Origin: Paramecium octaurelia
Taxonomy: Eukaryota; Ciliophora; Oligohymenophorea; Peniculida; Parameciidae
Reading direction: 5' to 3'
Assembly: GCA_905182995.1 (NCBI GenBank)
Contig: CAJJDP010000175.1
Coordinates: 4,813-60,276 of the forward strand
DNA length: 55,464 bases
Shown here piece by piece: positions 26,201-37,200 of the stretch. Positions within the stretch are counted from its first letter, which is position 1. Every line of letters begins with the position of its first letter. Below the pieces are notes generated by a model that was not told the DNA's origin, did no database searches, and saw only the letters and a list, made by a program, of their open reading frames with translations. The position numbers and the translations under genes were made by a program.

Positions 26201-29176
26201 GGAGATAACCTTGCATATAGTTTCTCTGGGATTGAATTTTAGCAATATATGAAAATGAAAGATATCCTAATTGGTTTTAGAGAGTGTATTATAATCTGTA
26301 TATTTGATTAAATAGTGCGAACTTAGGATGAAAAATGGGATTTGACAAGAAACTTCACTAATCTTTCCTATATAATACCTACTTTAATAATTTATACAGT
26401 TATTCTCTATACGCTCAAAATTTAATAGTAATATCAAGAAAAATCAATATTAGATTAATGGATCGTATAAAGATATAGAGCTATCTATATTGAAATAAAA
26501 GAATTGTTTAGATATTTAGAATATTGGAGGGATATATTATTAATTTATAAAAGTAAGGATATATGTAAAAGGATATAAGTACTTTTATCAGAAGTATTCC
26601 TTTAGGATTATTACACAACTATAGATTCTTGGTGTACATTTCATTATAAGATACTGTAACTTGGTCATTTGGCAATTTGGTTTTAAAGTAAGATTATCAT
26701 AAAATAATGGGGACTAATAAAAATGAAGTCAAATAAAATTATGGACTATCATACACAAGAAGGAGAGAAAAATAATGTTTGAGAGTTCTTGAAGATTTGA
26801 GGAAAAAATGTGATTATTTGAAAAAAAACAAGGGTTCTATAGAGTTTATGGTGATAAGAAAAATGAATTGAAAGTTTTTTAAAGCAATGAGGAATAAAAT
26901 TAAGAAGATTTATAGATATATTGGGAGAAACCAGGAAATGGATTTTTTTATATTTTGAAAATGGTTGGATGAGATGAAAGACTCGTTAGGCTAGAAGAAT
27001 ATGGCTTGTCACTATATCACTGATCATTTATGAAAAATGCCAGGTATTTTGATTGAAGAGTTGAGAGAATCAAAATTAACATTGAAGTTATGATTAGTTT
27101 CAATGAATTAACTTTAAATGAATGAAGTTGAAAAGAAGAAAGCAAAGAACTTTGAAGGATTTCATTTTAAAAGTGTAATTTCTTTTTATTTAAAGAATGT
27201 TAAATTTCAAGTTGTTCATATCATCCTTTAGAAAATATAATTCTCCATAAGATAAAATGCAGGAATATTTATTTCTTCTTACCAAAAATTAGTAAACCTA
27301 TTCCTCTTTAAAGAATTTCAACTCCATCTTCACAAGTTTTGATACCTCTTAATTTCTCATGAAAGTTATGCTCAAAAATTAATTAAAGACTTAATGCCCA
27401 CAAGGATAATAAAAATATAGCTTATAAAGATGTGCCAATCTCATTAATTAGAAGTACTCNTAATTACTATCTTGTGCTTCGTAATCCATTAGAATATGAA
27501 AATTACGAAGAGCTTTGTATTTCTCATAGGAATAGCCTAGATTGTCTATAGAATAGATTTTAGCTACCAATGGGCTAACTCACTTTCAGACTAAACGGCC
27601 AAGGAGATAACCTTGCATATAGTTTCTCTGGGATTGAATTTTAGCAATATATGAAAATGAAAGATATCCTAATTGGTTTTAGAGAGTGTATTATAATCTG
27701 TATATTTGATTAAATAGTGCGAACTTAGGATGAAAAATGGGATTTGACAAGAAACTTCACTAATCTTTCCTATATAATACCTACTTTAATAATTTATACA
27801 GTTATTCTCTATACGCTCAAAATTTAATAGTAATATCAAGAAAAATCAATATTAGATTAATGGATCGTATAAAGATATAGAGCTATCTATATTGAAATAA
27901 AAGAATTGTTTAGATATTTAGAATATTGGAGGGATATATTATTAATTTATAAAAGTAAGGATATATGTAAAAGGATATAAGTACTTTTATCAGAAGTATT
28001 CCTTTAGGATTATTACACAACTATAGATTCTTGGTGTACATTTCATTATAAGATACTGTAACTTGGTCATTTGGCAATTTGGTTTTAAAGTAAGATTATC
28101 ATAAAATAATGGGGACTAATAAAAATGAAGTCAAATAAAATTATGGACTATCATACACAAGAAGGAGAGAAAAATAATGTTTGAGAGTTCTTGAAGATTT
28201 GAGGAAAAAATGTGATTATTTGAAAAAAAACAAGGGTTCTATAGAGTTTATGGTGATAAGAAAAATGAATTGAAAGTTTTTTAAAGCAATGAGGAATAAA
28301 ATTAAGAAGATTTATAGATATATTGGGAGAAACCAGGAAATGGATTTTTTTATATTTTGAAAATGGTTGGATGAGATGAAAGACTCGTTAGGCTAGAAGA
28401 ATATGGCTTGTCACTATATCACTGATCATTTATGAAAAATGCCAGGTATTTTGATTGAAGAGTTGAGAGAATCAAAATTAACATTGAAGTTATGATTAGT
28501 TTCAATGAATTAACTTTAAATGAATGAAGTTGAAAAGAAGAAAGCAAAGAACTTTGAAGGATTTCATTTTAAAAGTGTAATTTCTTTTTATTTAAAGAAT
28601 GTTAAATTTCAAGTTGTTCATATCATCCTTTAGAAAATATAATTCTCCATAAGATAAAATGCAGGAATATTTATTTCTTCTTACCAAAAATTAGTAAACC
28701 TATTCCTCTTTAAAGAATTTCAACTCCATCTTCACAAGTTTTGATACCTCTTAATTTCTCATGAAAGTTATGCTCAAAAATTAATTAAAGACTTAATGCC
28801 CACAAGGATAATAAAAATATAGCTTATAAAGATGTGCCAATCTCATTAATTAGAAGTACTCTAACTTAATCAATCCAAGGGAATAAAAGAGACATTTATT
28901 GATATTTGGCTTCAGTTTAATCATAAGAAAGTCTCTTAATTTAATTTTCCTTCAAATGAATATGAAAATTTAAAGTTAGGTGTTTCTTTAGGAAAAGAAC
29001 TAATCCTTTTTTTCCTTTATTAACTTACTCAATAAAATATTTATAGAGGACAAATTCAGAGACTAATGTGTGTCATCTACTTAGATAAAGTTAAACATTT
29101 TATTTTTAAGAGACACACCAATTATTCAATTCCTCAAATAAACCTCATTTACCACCAAACTAAGTTTCACTATTGA
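21541..29176 (+). CDS. Coding-like zone, possible large multi-exon or decayed gene, unassigned
   Basis: After collapsing the overlaps (path about 21541-21726, 23298-23900, 26217-27459, 28862-29176), long plus-strand stretches lack TGA. One reads EQMFLWNGERYGNRFVIRY, another VGWAFHSILVEEERSIFTTS. After an in-frame TGA the same frame continues with VLRNPLEYENYEELCISHRN and a hydrophobic YIIPTLIIYTVILY, and a last block contains KKVSQFNFPSNEYENLKLG before TGA 29174-29176. Frames change several times, tryptophan and cysteine are unusually frequent, and the minus strand also has open protein-like stretches (for example NEQVNYLDKNRAFWMSVNET). A real gene, a pseudogene and chance open frames cannot be separated here. 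Confidence 0.25.
21728..26216. repeat. Third overlapping copy: 23902-26216 repeats 20043-20156 plus 21728-23900
   Basis: A single n at 23901 precedes a 2315-base copy of sequence already given twice in part. It differs from the earlier copies by several substitutions (for example near 24339 and 24614) and by one 28-base insertion at 24695-24722. It therefore comes from a different haplotype or DNA source. Confidence 0.9.
24695..24722. mobile_element. 28-bp IES-like insertion bounded by TA
   Basis: The third contig copy has exactly 28 bases inserted at a TA that is single in the other two copies (GTGTTAATCTATTACGAC at 20830 and 22401). The insert begins TA and is followed by another TA at 24723-24724, so removing it regenerates the uninserted sequence precisely. 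Read inward, the right end is TATAGC, matching the Paramecium IES end consensus TAYAGYNR at its first six positions; the left end (TAAGGA) matches poorly. Known Paramecium IESs have their commonest size class at 26-28 bp. This is a good candidate germline element retained in one contig, or a polymorphic IES. Confidence 0.65.
26059..28861. repeat. Contig overlap: 26059-27459 repeated at 27461-28861
   Basis: A single n at 27460 separates two 1401-base copies of equal length. The second copy continues into new sequence at 28862. Interpreted as unmerged overlapping contigs. Confidence 0.9.
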
Positions 29177-30741
29177 AGTGCTTATAATTTTAACAATTGT
29201 AAGTCACGTAAAGAGGCTTAAATATATATTCGGCCGAGATGTTCTTGCTTAATAATTGTTAAATATCTGACTAAAAAGCACGTTAGACACTGACCTCTTC
29301 ATTGTTTTACTTTTAATACTACCAATTTAATTCAATTATGAAATGAAACAGTCTTATTGAAATTTATACCCATCAGTGCATATCGCAAGAACGTAAAGTT
29401 TATCTACAATTTAAAGTCTTGTGAAAATCAATCTAATTCTGGCCCGTTTCTAATAAAGCTATAATACTGATTTTAAGTGCAAGCTGGATGGGACTTTATA
29501 AACTTAGAGTAATCCTATTATCCTTGCTCTTTGTATAGATCACATAAAATATAGAACATAGATTTAAAATAGAAATTTATTGGATTGCATGGAGATGTAT
29601 GCAATTATTACTAATCTTTTAATTTTAAGTAAACAAGTAAATTCAATGTAGTTATTGAGTTCAATTTAATATAAAAATTGAAAATATCCTTTCTTTAATG
29701 TTGGTACATAAAAATTCAACCTTTTATGAATTCTGTTTTCTAACCAATTAATTGTAATTTATACAACTGTTTTCTAAAGATGGTAGATTTGAGCTTTTTG
29801 GAAATTATTCTAATCTAGCTCACATATATGTTAGATACAATTGAAGGATTTCTAATTGTATAAAATTCCATCGCTATGGTTTTAACTAAGGCTGAATTTG
29901 TGCAATCTATTCCTTTTATCCTGTTTCATTGGCACATTCAGACTGAAAGATTCTTAATAAAATGAAAATCATACAACAAATGAAACAAATTAGAATTCTT
30001 TGCGATCAAAATTTTTTTAACTAAATCATTTAACTAATCAAATAATAAATTTTATTTAATATAATTCTGATAGGAAAATTATTTTAATAATGTTTGAGAA
30101 ATTCTAATATTCTTTGTTTTGAAAATATTCTATTTCAAATAATTCTTATTTGAGTATCATTATTTCAGGTCAAACATTAAGATTAAATAAAGGAAGGAAC
30201 TATTTTTTTTATCAATTTGCAATAGAAATTATATAAAGATATAATTAATTAATTAGATTTAGTCAGTTTCTCTATTGATGAAAATTATAGAATATTAGTT
30301 GAGCATGGATATGCAATCACTTATATAAACTTCGTAAATTGAAAAGCAGGCAAGAAATAACTTAAAATATTCTTTTTTTCTTTCCATCATCAATTTTTTT
30401 TTTAATGAATATTTCCTATGAAAAATATATCACTTAGCCTTTGATATGGTATTAACACAATTTTTAATATTATTGTTAAACCTTTTACTTGCTTTATAAA
30501 AAAAATTACTTTTGAGATCTTGCTAATTTGACAAATCAAAATAATCTCTTATTATCATATCAAACATAGTTTCATTTTTCTTAATCATTCAATCTAATCT
30601 ATTAAATTAATGAGGAAATCGAAATTTTTTAATTTTACTGAAATATTAATTATAAAATGTAATACAATAGAAAGTAAAACAAAATAATTAACATTATCGA
30701 TTTATAGATTTATTTTATAATAGATATTAAATATTAAAAAA
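29177..30741. other. AT-rich spacer upstream of the TPR gene
   Basis: No confident gene. A hydrophobic plus-strand stretch near 29448-29520 (AIILILSASWMGLYKLRVIL) could be a membrane-span remnant belonging to the zone before it. The last 700 bases are very AT-rich and probably contain the promoter of the gene at 30742. Confidence 0.35.
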
Positions 30742-32334
30742 ATGATTTATCAATTTAGTTTAATGTTAAGATGTGAAAAGGATGATCACCAGAATGAGAT
30801 TGAAATGGTTTGCCAAAATTAGTTTTGTACGGAATTCAGATTATTTGTTTTAAATGCATTCAGAAAGGAATTCATCAAGGTCATTTGAATGATGTTGAAA
30901 AAATCAGCAAGCTTGAAGAATTCATTGAAAATAAAAATAAAGAATGTGATAGTTTGATAGATGATCTAAATACACAAGTAGAAAGTGTTAATCGATCATT
31001 TACTTAATTAAAAAGGGGAATTAGAAATAAATATTAATTATTAAAAGAAAAATTAGTAAATTTGAATTCTTAATAAATAAATGATTTCTTGAATTCAATC
31101 ATATAATTAACAGAATACAAATAATCAATTACAACAATTATTTAGGCATAAACAAATAAATTAAATCATACATTTAATGATTTATATGGATAATTGCAAT
31201 TATCAGAATTAAATTATTAATAAATAAATTATTATTAAAATGATGATAACAAACTCTCCAAAGAATTATACGACAAAGGTAATGAGAAATGTATAATTTT
31301 ATAGGTTAGTAATTATATACGGATGATAAATATGACTAGGCTATTGAAATGTTAGATAAATCAATATAATTAAATCCAAATAGCCATTTATCTTTATAAA
31401 GTAAAGGTATAAATAAGAGATTTAATGATAGGGTCTTGTTTAAAAATGCAAGATAAATATGAGGATGCTATTGTTTGGCTTGATAAAGCATTAGTTATTG
31501 ATTCAAATCATATTAAATCCTTAAGTGAAAAAGGTTAATTGAATCATAATTAATTTTTAGGGTAATGCTTAAAATTATTAAATAAATATGAGGATGCAAT
31601 TATTTGGTTGGATAAAGCATTAACTATCGATCCATACCATATTCTTTCATTATGGAGCAAAAGTAGTTTGATTCAAAATTGAATTAATAGGCTAATGTTT
31701 AAAAATGTTGGATTAATATGAGGATGCAATCACTTGGTTGGACAAATCATTAGTAATTGATCCTTAATATGTGTATTCACTTAGCGAAAAAGGTATATTT
31801 TTTCACCAATAATTTTTATAGGTTCCTGTTTAAAAATGCTAGGTTAATATGAGGATGCAATCACATGGTTGGATAAGGCATTAGTTATTGATCCTAAACA
31901 TGTCTATTCTCTAAGTGAAAAAGGTATATTATTAATATTTAATTAATTAAGTTCCTGCCTAAGGATTTTAAATAAATAATGGGATGCAATCACTTTTTTG
32001 GACAAAGCATTAAATATTGATCCTAAGCATGTTGATTCCTTATCTAATAAAGGTAGATAAATCATAATATCAATAGGCGACTGTTTAAGATCATTAAAGT
32101 AATATGATGAATCCTTAAAATTATTAGATTTAGCTCTCTCCATTAATTAATAAGATACGTTTTCTCTTTAATGTAAAGGTATTTATTATTGGATATTAAG
32201 GGAATTGCTTACAAGATTAATAATAATATAAAGAAGCTTTGATTTATTATGAAAAATCACTAATAATATAACCAAATCATCTATGGACAATAAACTAGAA
32301 GGGTATTCTTAACTTTTAAATGAGATTTCTGTGA
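30742..32334 (+). pseudogene. B-box / coiled-coil / TPR-repeat protein with frame disruptions
   Basis: From ATG 30742 the product has a B-box-like zinc-binding segment (CEKDDHQ, then CFKCIQKGIHQGH), a coiled coil, and at least seven 34-residue TPR units (such as QYEDAITWLDKALVIDPKHV). Eight introns of 22-29 nt lie at 31279, 31407, 31534, 31663, 31793, 31924, 32053 and 32179. All are phase 1 and fall at the same point of each repeat, so each repeat is one exon. Damage: one base is missing near 30825 between the first half of the B-box and CFKC; the acceptor at 31951 ends AAG but leaves the next exon out of frame, as if a G were lost; and the last unit (after 32290) breaks up before a TGA at 32332-32334. 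TPR proteins are scaffolds; B-box/TPR architectures are common in Paramecium. Assembly errors instead of decay cannot be excluded. Confidence 0.65.
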
Positions 32335-32395
32335 AAATAAATTGAAGCAATGAATTTCATTTTTTATTAATTATCTATAATTATTGTATTTACAT

Positions 32396-33157
32396 ATGTT
32401 ATTTTTAAAGAATTGTGGATAGACTACCAAAATCACAAATTAATTCTAGAATCACAGACATGAGAGAATGAGTTGTTATTGTTGATCAAAAATTTTAAAT
32501 TAAAGGAAAGAATTTCATAACTTAATTTGCGATAGGTTACATCCTGATAAAAAATTAGATTATATATTTGGACTGAATTGTCCAATTAAATCCAAGAAAT
32601 ATGAATTAAATTTATCAAGATTAATTAAAATACTTAAAGTTTAGGAATGGAAAATGTCTTAACTTAGACATTTTTTTGGTTAATATTCAAATTTCTTGAA
32701 TATTCATATATTCTACTTTGTTTTAATAAATTAAGATCAAGTAAGTTAGTTTATTTTCTCATTCAAAATCAGGATCCAATTTTATTTTATCCTCTAAACC
32801 TTTATAAAAGAGAACATTCGTTTCCAGTTATAGATCACAGTTCAATTAAAGATTGGAAATGATCAATTAATTGTGACATGTAAAGGAAAACATGTGCAAT
32901 CATTAAATTGTGTAAAATATATATGATAAAAACATTTCTCTTTATGAGTTTCGATTGAAAAGGCAGCATTTGTAAAGAAATAATAAGCTAATCGTCTTTA
33001 AATAACAGAATCTTTGAGTGGTATTTTTAATTAGATAGTATCAAACTTTTTCAGCAGGTTTTCACCAAAGAAGAAAAATGGTTTCTAATAAATTAAATAA
33101 AAGGCATTGATCAAGCCAAACGACAAACATCATAGAACTTTGTTTTTTTAATGTTGA
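32396..33157 (+). CDS. Small multi-exon gene, unidentified
   Basis: ATG 32396 opens a frame that continues across probable introns at 32481-32510 (30 nt), 32741-32772 (32 nt), 32827-32851 (25 nt) and a longer, less certain one at 32910-32948 (39 nt), ending at TGA 33155-33157. The product is about 210 residues. It contains YQFHNLICDRLHPDKKLDYI, KVQEWKMSQLRHFFGQYSN, REHSFP, IGNDQLIVTCKGKHVQSLN and a basic C-terminal part (NFFSRFSPKKKNGFQQIKQK). It begins 60 bases after the TPR gene's stop and could be that gene's 3' exons. No family was recognised. Confidence 0.4.
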
Positions 33158-33430
33158 GGACATATAATAAAGAAATATCAGATATTTAAGTGGGATAATA
33201 AATTAAGTGCTCTTCAATTTATTTTTATTTAAACAAATTCTTTCATACAGTTTTTAAGTATCATTTCTATTTATTAATTTTTCAAGAAAAGACCTTTTTA
33301 CAAGCAACTTCATACTTGATTGATATTTCTATTATAAATTCATTCTTTGCTAATGCGTATATAATAATCAATATTAAGGTTAACATTAATAATAAGGATG
33401 ATACTTAAAGAGCATCAATCAATAACAGCA

Positions 33431-33743
33431 TCACCATAAATTCATAATGATAAATAATTGAACCTCACTTTTGAGAATTTTTTTTTCTCTAAAACAAATT
33501 ATATCCTACTATTATTATATTTTATTCAAAGCGAAATTAGTATATTGAACTTTTAAAAATTGGTTGCAAGATTTAAATATTGTGGTAGTTTGATCCAAAC
33601 CTTTGTAGACAAAACCTAAAAGAATCAAATTGTCATCTAGAGTATTTATCCCACCATTGTTTTAATTAATACGATTAAATATTTATTTGTGGCCTTAAAG
33701 CAATTTCTTTTTTTTTATTGAAATGGAATCCTTTTTTATTCAT
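33431..33743 (-). CDS. Short gene or gene fragment with homopolymer frameshift, unidentified
   Basis: The frame ending at TGA 33431-33433 has convincing composition: NRINQNNGGINTLDDNLILL, GFVYKGLDQTTTIFKSCNQF and a Q/K-rich tail. The likely start, ATG 33743, reads MNKKGFHFN but is one base out of frame with it, because a run of nine T on the plus strand (33708-33716) lies between; a run of eight would join them into about 103 residues. Either the run is miscounted or the gene is broken. The family is unknown. It diverges from the gene starting at 34245. Confidence 0.4.
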
Positions 33744-34244
33744 TTAGGATTGTCATTTCAAATTTAAGTTAGTATTAAATAGAAAATACTCTTAATATTA
33801 TTTTTACTTCGAATATTTTTAGATGGAATTAGTATATCATTCTATTTAATTAATAGAATCAGAATAACATTCCATCTTTTATTTAGCAATATTTATTAAT
33901 TAATTTTCTTGAGAAAAAAGCATCTCATAAAAATTTTATTTAATTCTTAATGAAGGAGTATTTATTCTGTATACATAATTAGGATTATAGTTTATATAAC
34001 CAATTCATTATTATTATGTTGAAGATTTATATTTAATATTGAAGTTTATGGTAAAAAATTTCTGGTTGTTAACAGTTCTTCAGTTAAATATAGGGTTAAA
34101 GTAATTGTTGATCTTAGATCTATCAAAATCTACTTGAAGACAGGAGTGAAAATTGTAATCAAGGTTGTTATTTCCTTCAAAATACCAAAAATAAATTGTG
34201 TTGCTATATTATTATAAATATTGTACAAATTTTCTCTTGGCCTG
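33744..34244. other. Divergent spacer, probable bidirectional promoter region
   Basis: About 500 AT-rich bases between the minus-strand frame starting at 33743 and the plus-strand gene starting at 34245. No conserved motif can be named; no gene was seen. Confidence 0.35.
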
Positions 34245-37200
34245 ATGAATATTTTAAAAAGCCTATTTTTTTTGCATTTGATAACAAAATGCTAGTTTGA
34301 AACCATTATATATGAAAATTTTTTTCAAACCATCACTGTAGGTATATTTTACAAATTAACATTTAGATTGGTATTATTACAATTACTACGATTGTAGGTA
34401 CTCAAGTTGCGATTCTTATACAATTTTTGGAGGCTATCGCTGTTTTGGCTCTTATTACGTATTAAAAACATTTACGCTCCAACCACATTATAAACTAAGA
34501 ATAAAATTTAGATTCTGGAGGTTCATTATTATGATATATTTATAGAATTGACTATTGGGATGGACATCGATTTATAGTTTTTGTAGATAATATTGAAAAG
34601 CATAATTAAATATATTATAGCTCCTCAAGTTCATTTAATCTTTGCGGAGACTCAAATATTAATGACGATACTTTTCTACTGGATTTAAATATTTATCATT
34701 AAAGCCCAACTGCCACAATATTAATATTGGGTTAACAATGGTGGGGAATTTCAGAATTTTAATTATTCATAGAAAAATGTCCTGATGGTTGTGATTCTTG
34801 TGATTAGAATGGATGCTTTAATTAAATATTATATGTTTAATTTTTTACTGCTAAATCCTTCACCTAAGTTGACTTTAATGAAGGATGGCTATCTAGTGAT
34901 TATAAGATGTATAATTATCTTTTTAATAGGGCAGGTATTTTAACAATTTATACTAGATTACACAAATCATTAATTTATATCATTGTCTTCGACTAAAACA
35001 ATAAATCTAGCGACTCATAATGCAGTTAGTGTATCCCTGAAAATAATAACACTAAAAATATATCACAAATTTAGCATATTAATTGATGATTAGTTAGTAG
35101 TTGATTCAAATCTTAATCAGTAAGTAATATATTTTAATTAAGATTACTATTACTATTTAATCATAAGTTAGATTTATATCCATTAATATCCACATAAACA
35201 TAATTCAATTACTTTAAAAATTTAAATGAAAGATTTGTATTATTATACATATGATTACTCTGGCTATTTTGGAATTAGAGATTTTTAATTATTTATAAGA
35301 CCAATTTTAAATGACGATTATTGCTATGATTATAATATCTATCCTTTTGATGGATGTTTTGCTGAGATATATGAATGTGTTGAAGGTTGTGCAAATTGTG
35401 TAAGAGGTGCATGTTTTGAATGTTCAGAAGGATGGCAGTATTATGAATAAACTAAGAATTGTTTACCAATATGCGGAGATTCTATCATTACTTATTTTGA
35501 AGAATGTGATGACGGTAACACATATCCATATGATGGGTGTTATTAATGTAAACACTCCTGTTAGTAAGATTGTATATTGTGTTAATTTGGTTTTTGTTTG
35601 AAATGGAAAACTTCATACTAAGATCTTGAGAATAGTTCTTAAAGTAAGAATTTGAAATTCAACCTACCAATTACATCGACCGATCTAAATCACATTAAGT
35701 GTTAAAATTTGTATGATTCATTAGAATGCCATGAATATGTAAATGAGTTGGAGTTGTTATTTTTAAGTTGTGATTCCTAACATAAGATGAATGAAAAGAA
35801 AAAATTAGTTAGTTAAAAGAAATGTGGAGATTTGATTACCACTTGTGATGAGGAGTGTGATGATGGTAATAAAGTAGAGCATGATGGTTGTCACCTGTGT
35901 AAATATTCATGTCCATTGAATTGTAGCGAATGTTAATTTGGAAAATGCAAATAATGTTTACCAAAGTACGAACTAATATATGGATAATGTAAATATATTT
36001 GTGATGGTTCTGAGAGTTAGGAAGATTAAGAATATATAAGTTGTTATAATAGAATAACTAATTTGATTGAGAATGGTCATTANNNNNNNNNNNNNNNNTT
36101 ATCATTAAAGCCCAACTGCCACAATATTAATATGGGGTTAACAATGGTGGGGAATTTCAGAATTTTAATTATTCATAGAAAAATGTCCTGATGGTTGTGA
36201 TTCTTGTGATTAGAATGGATGCTTTAATTAAATATTATATGCTTAATTTTTTACTGCTAAATCCTTCACCTAAGTTGACTTTAATGAAGGATGGCTATCT
36301 AGTGATTATAAGATGTATAATTATCTTTTTAATAGGGCAGGTATTTTAACAATTTATACTAGATTACACAAATCATTAATTTATATCATTGTCTTCGACT
36401 AAAACAATAAATCTAGCGACTCATAATGCAGTTAGTGTATCCCTGAAAATAATAACACTAAAAATATATCACAAATTTAGCATATTAATTGATGATTAGT
36501 TAGTAGTTGATTCAAATCTTAATCAGTAAGTAATATATTTTAATTAAGATTACTATTACTATTTAATCATAAGTTAGATTTATATCCATTAATATCCACA
36601 TAAACATAATTCAATTACTTTAAAAATTTAAATGAAAGATTTGTATTATTATACATATGATTACTCTGGCTATTTTGGAATTAGAGATTTTTAATTATTT
36701 ATAAGACCAATTTTAAATGACGATTATTGCTATGATTATAATATCTATCCTTTTGATGGATGTTTTGCTGAGATATATGAATGTGTTGAAGGTTGTGCAA
36801 ATTGTGTAAGAGGTGCATGTTTTGAATGTTCAGAAGGATGGCAGTATTATGAATAAACTAAGAATTGTTTACCAATATGCGGAGATTCTATCATTACTTA
36901 TTTTGAAGAATGTGATGACGGTAACACATATCCATATGATGGGTGTTATTAATGTAAACACTCCTGTTAGTAAGATTGTATATTGTGTTAATTTGGTTTT
37001 TGTTTGAAATGGAAAACTTCATACTAAGATCTTGAGAATAGTTCTTAAAGTAAGAATTTGAAATTCAACCTACCAATTACATCGACCGATCTAAATCACA
37101 TTAAGTGTTAAAATTTGTATGATTCATTAGAATGCCATGAATATGTAAATGAGTTGGAGTTGTTATTTTTAAGTTGTGATTCCTAACATAAGATGAATGA

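Noticed and set aside
20157..28861. A tandem repeat array of 1.4-2.3 kb units
   Set aside because: Each repeat boundary coincides exactly with an n, and unit ends differ from join to join; overlap of contigs explains it better.
32651..32674. Hairpin AAAATGTCT / AGACATTTT followed by T-run, like a bacterial terminator
   Set aside because: It sits inside a protein-like exon of a eukaryotic gene and the T-run is unremarkable in this composition.
35407..37007. Two identical 64-residue ORFs at 35407-35601 and 36813-37007
   Set aside because: They are out-of-frame shadows of the cysteine-rich gene, present twice only because of the contig overlap.
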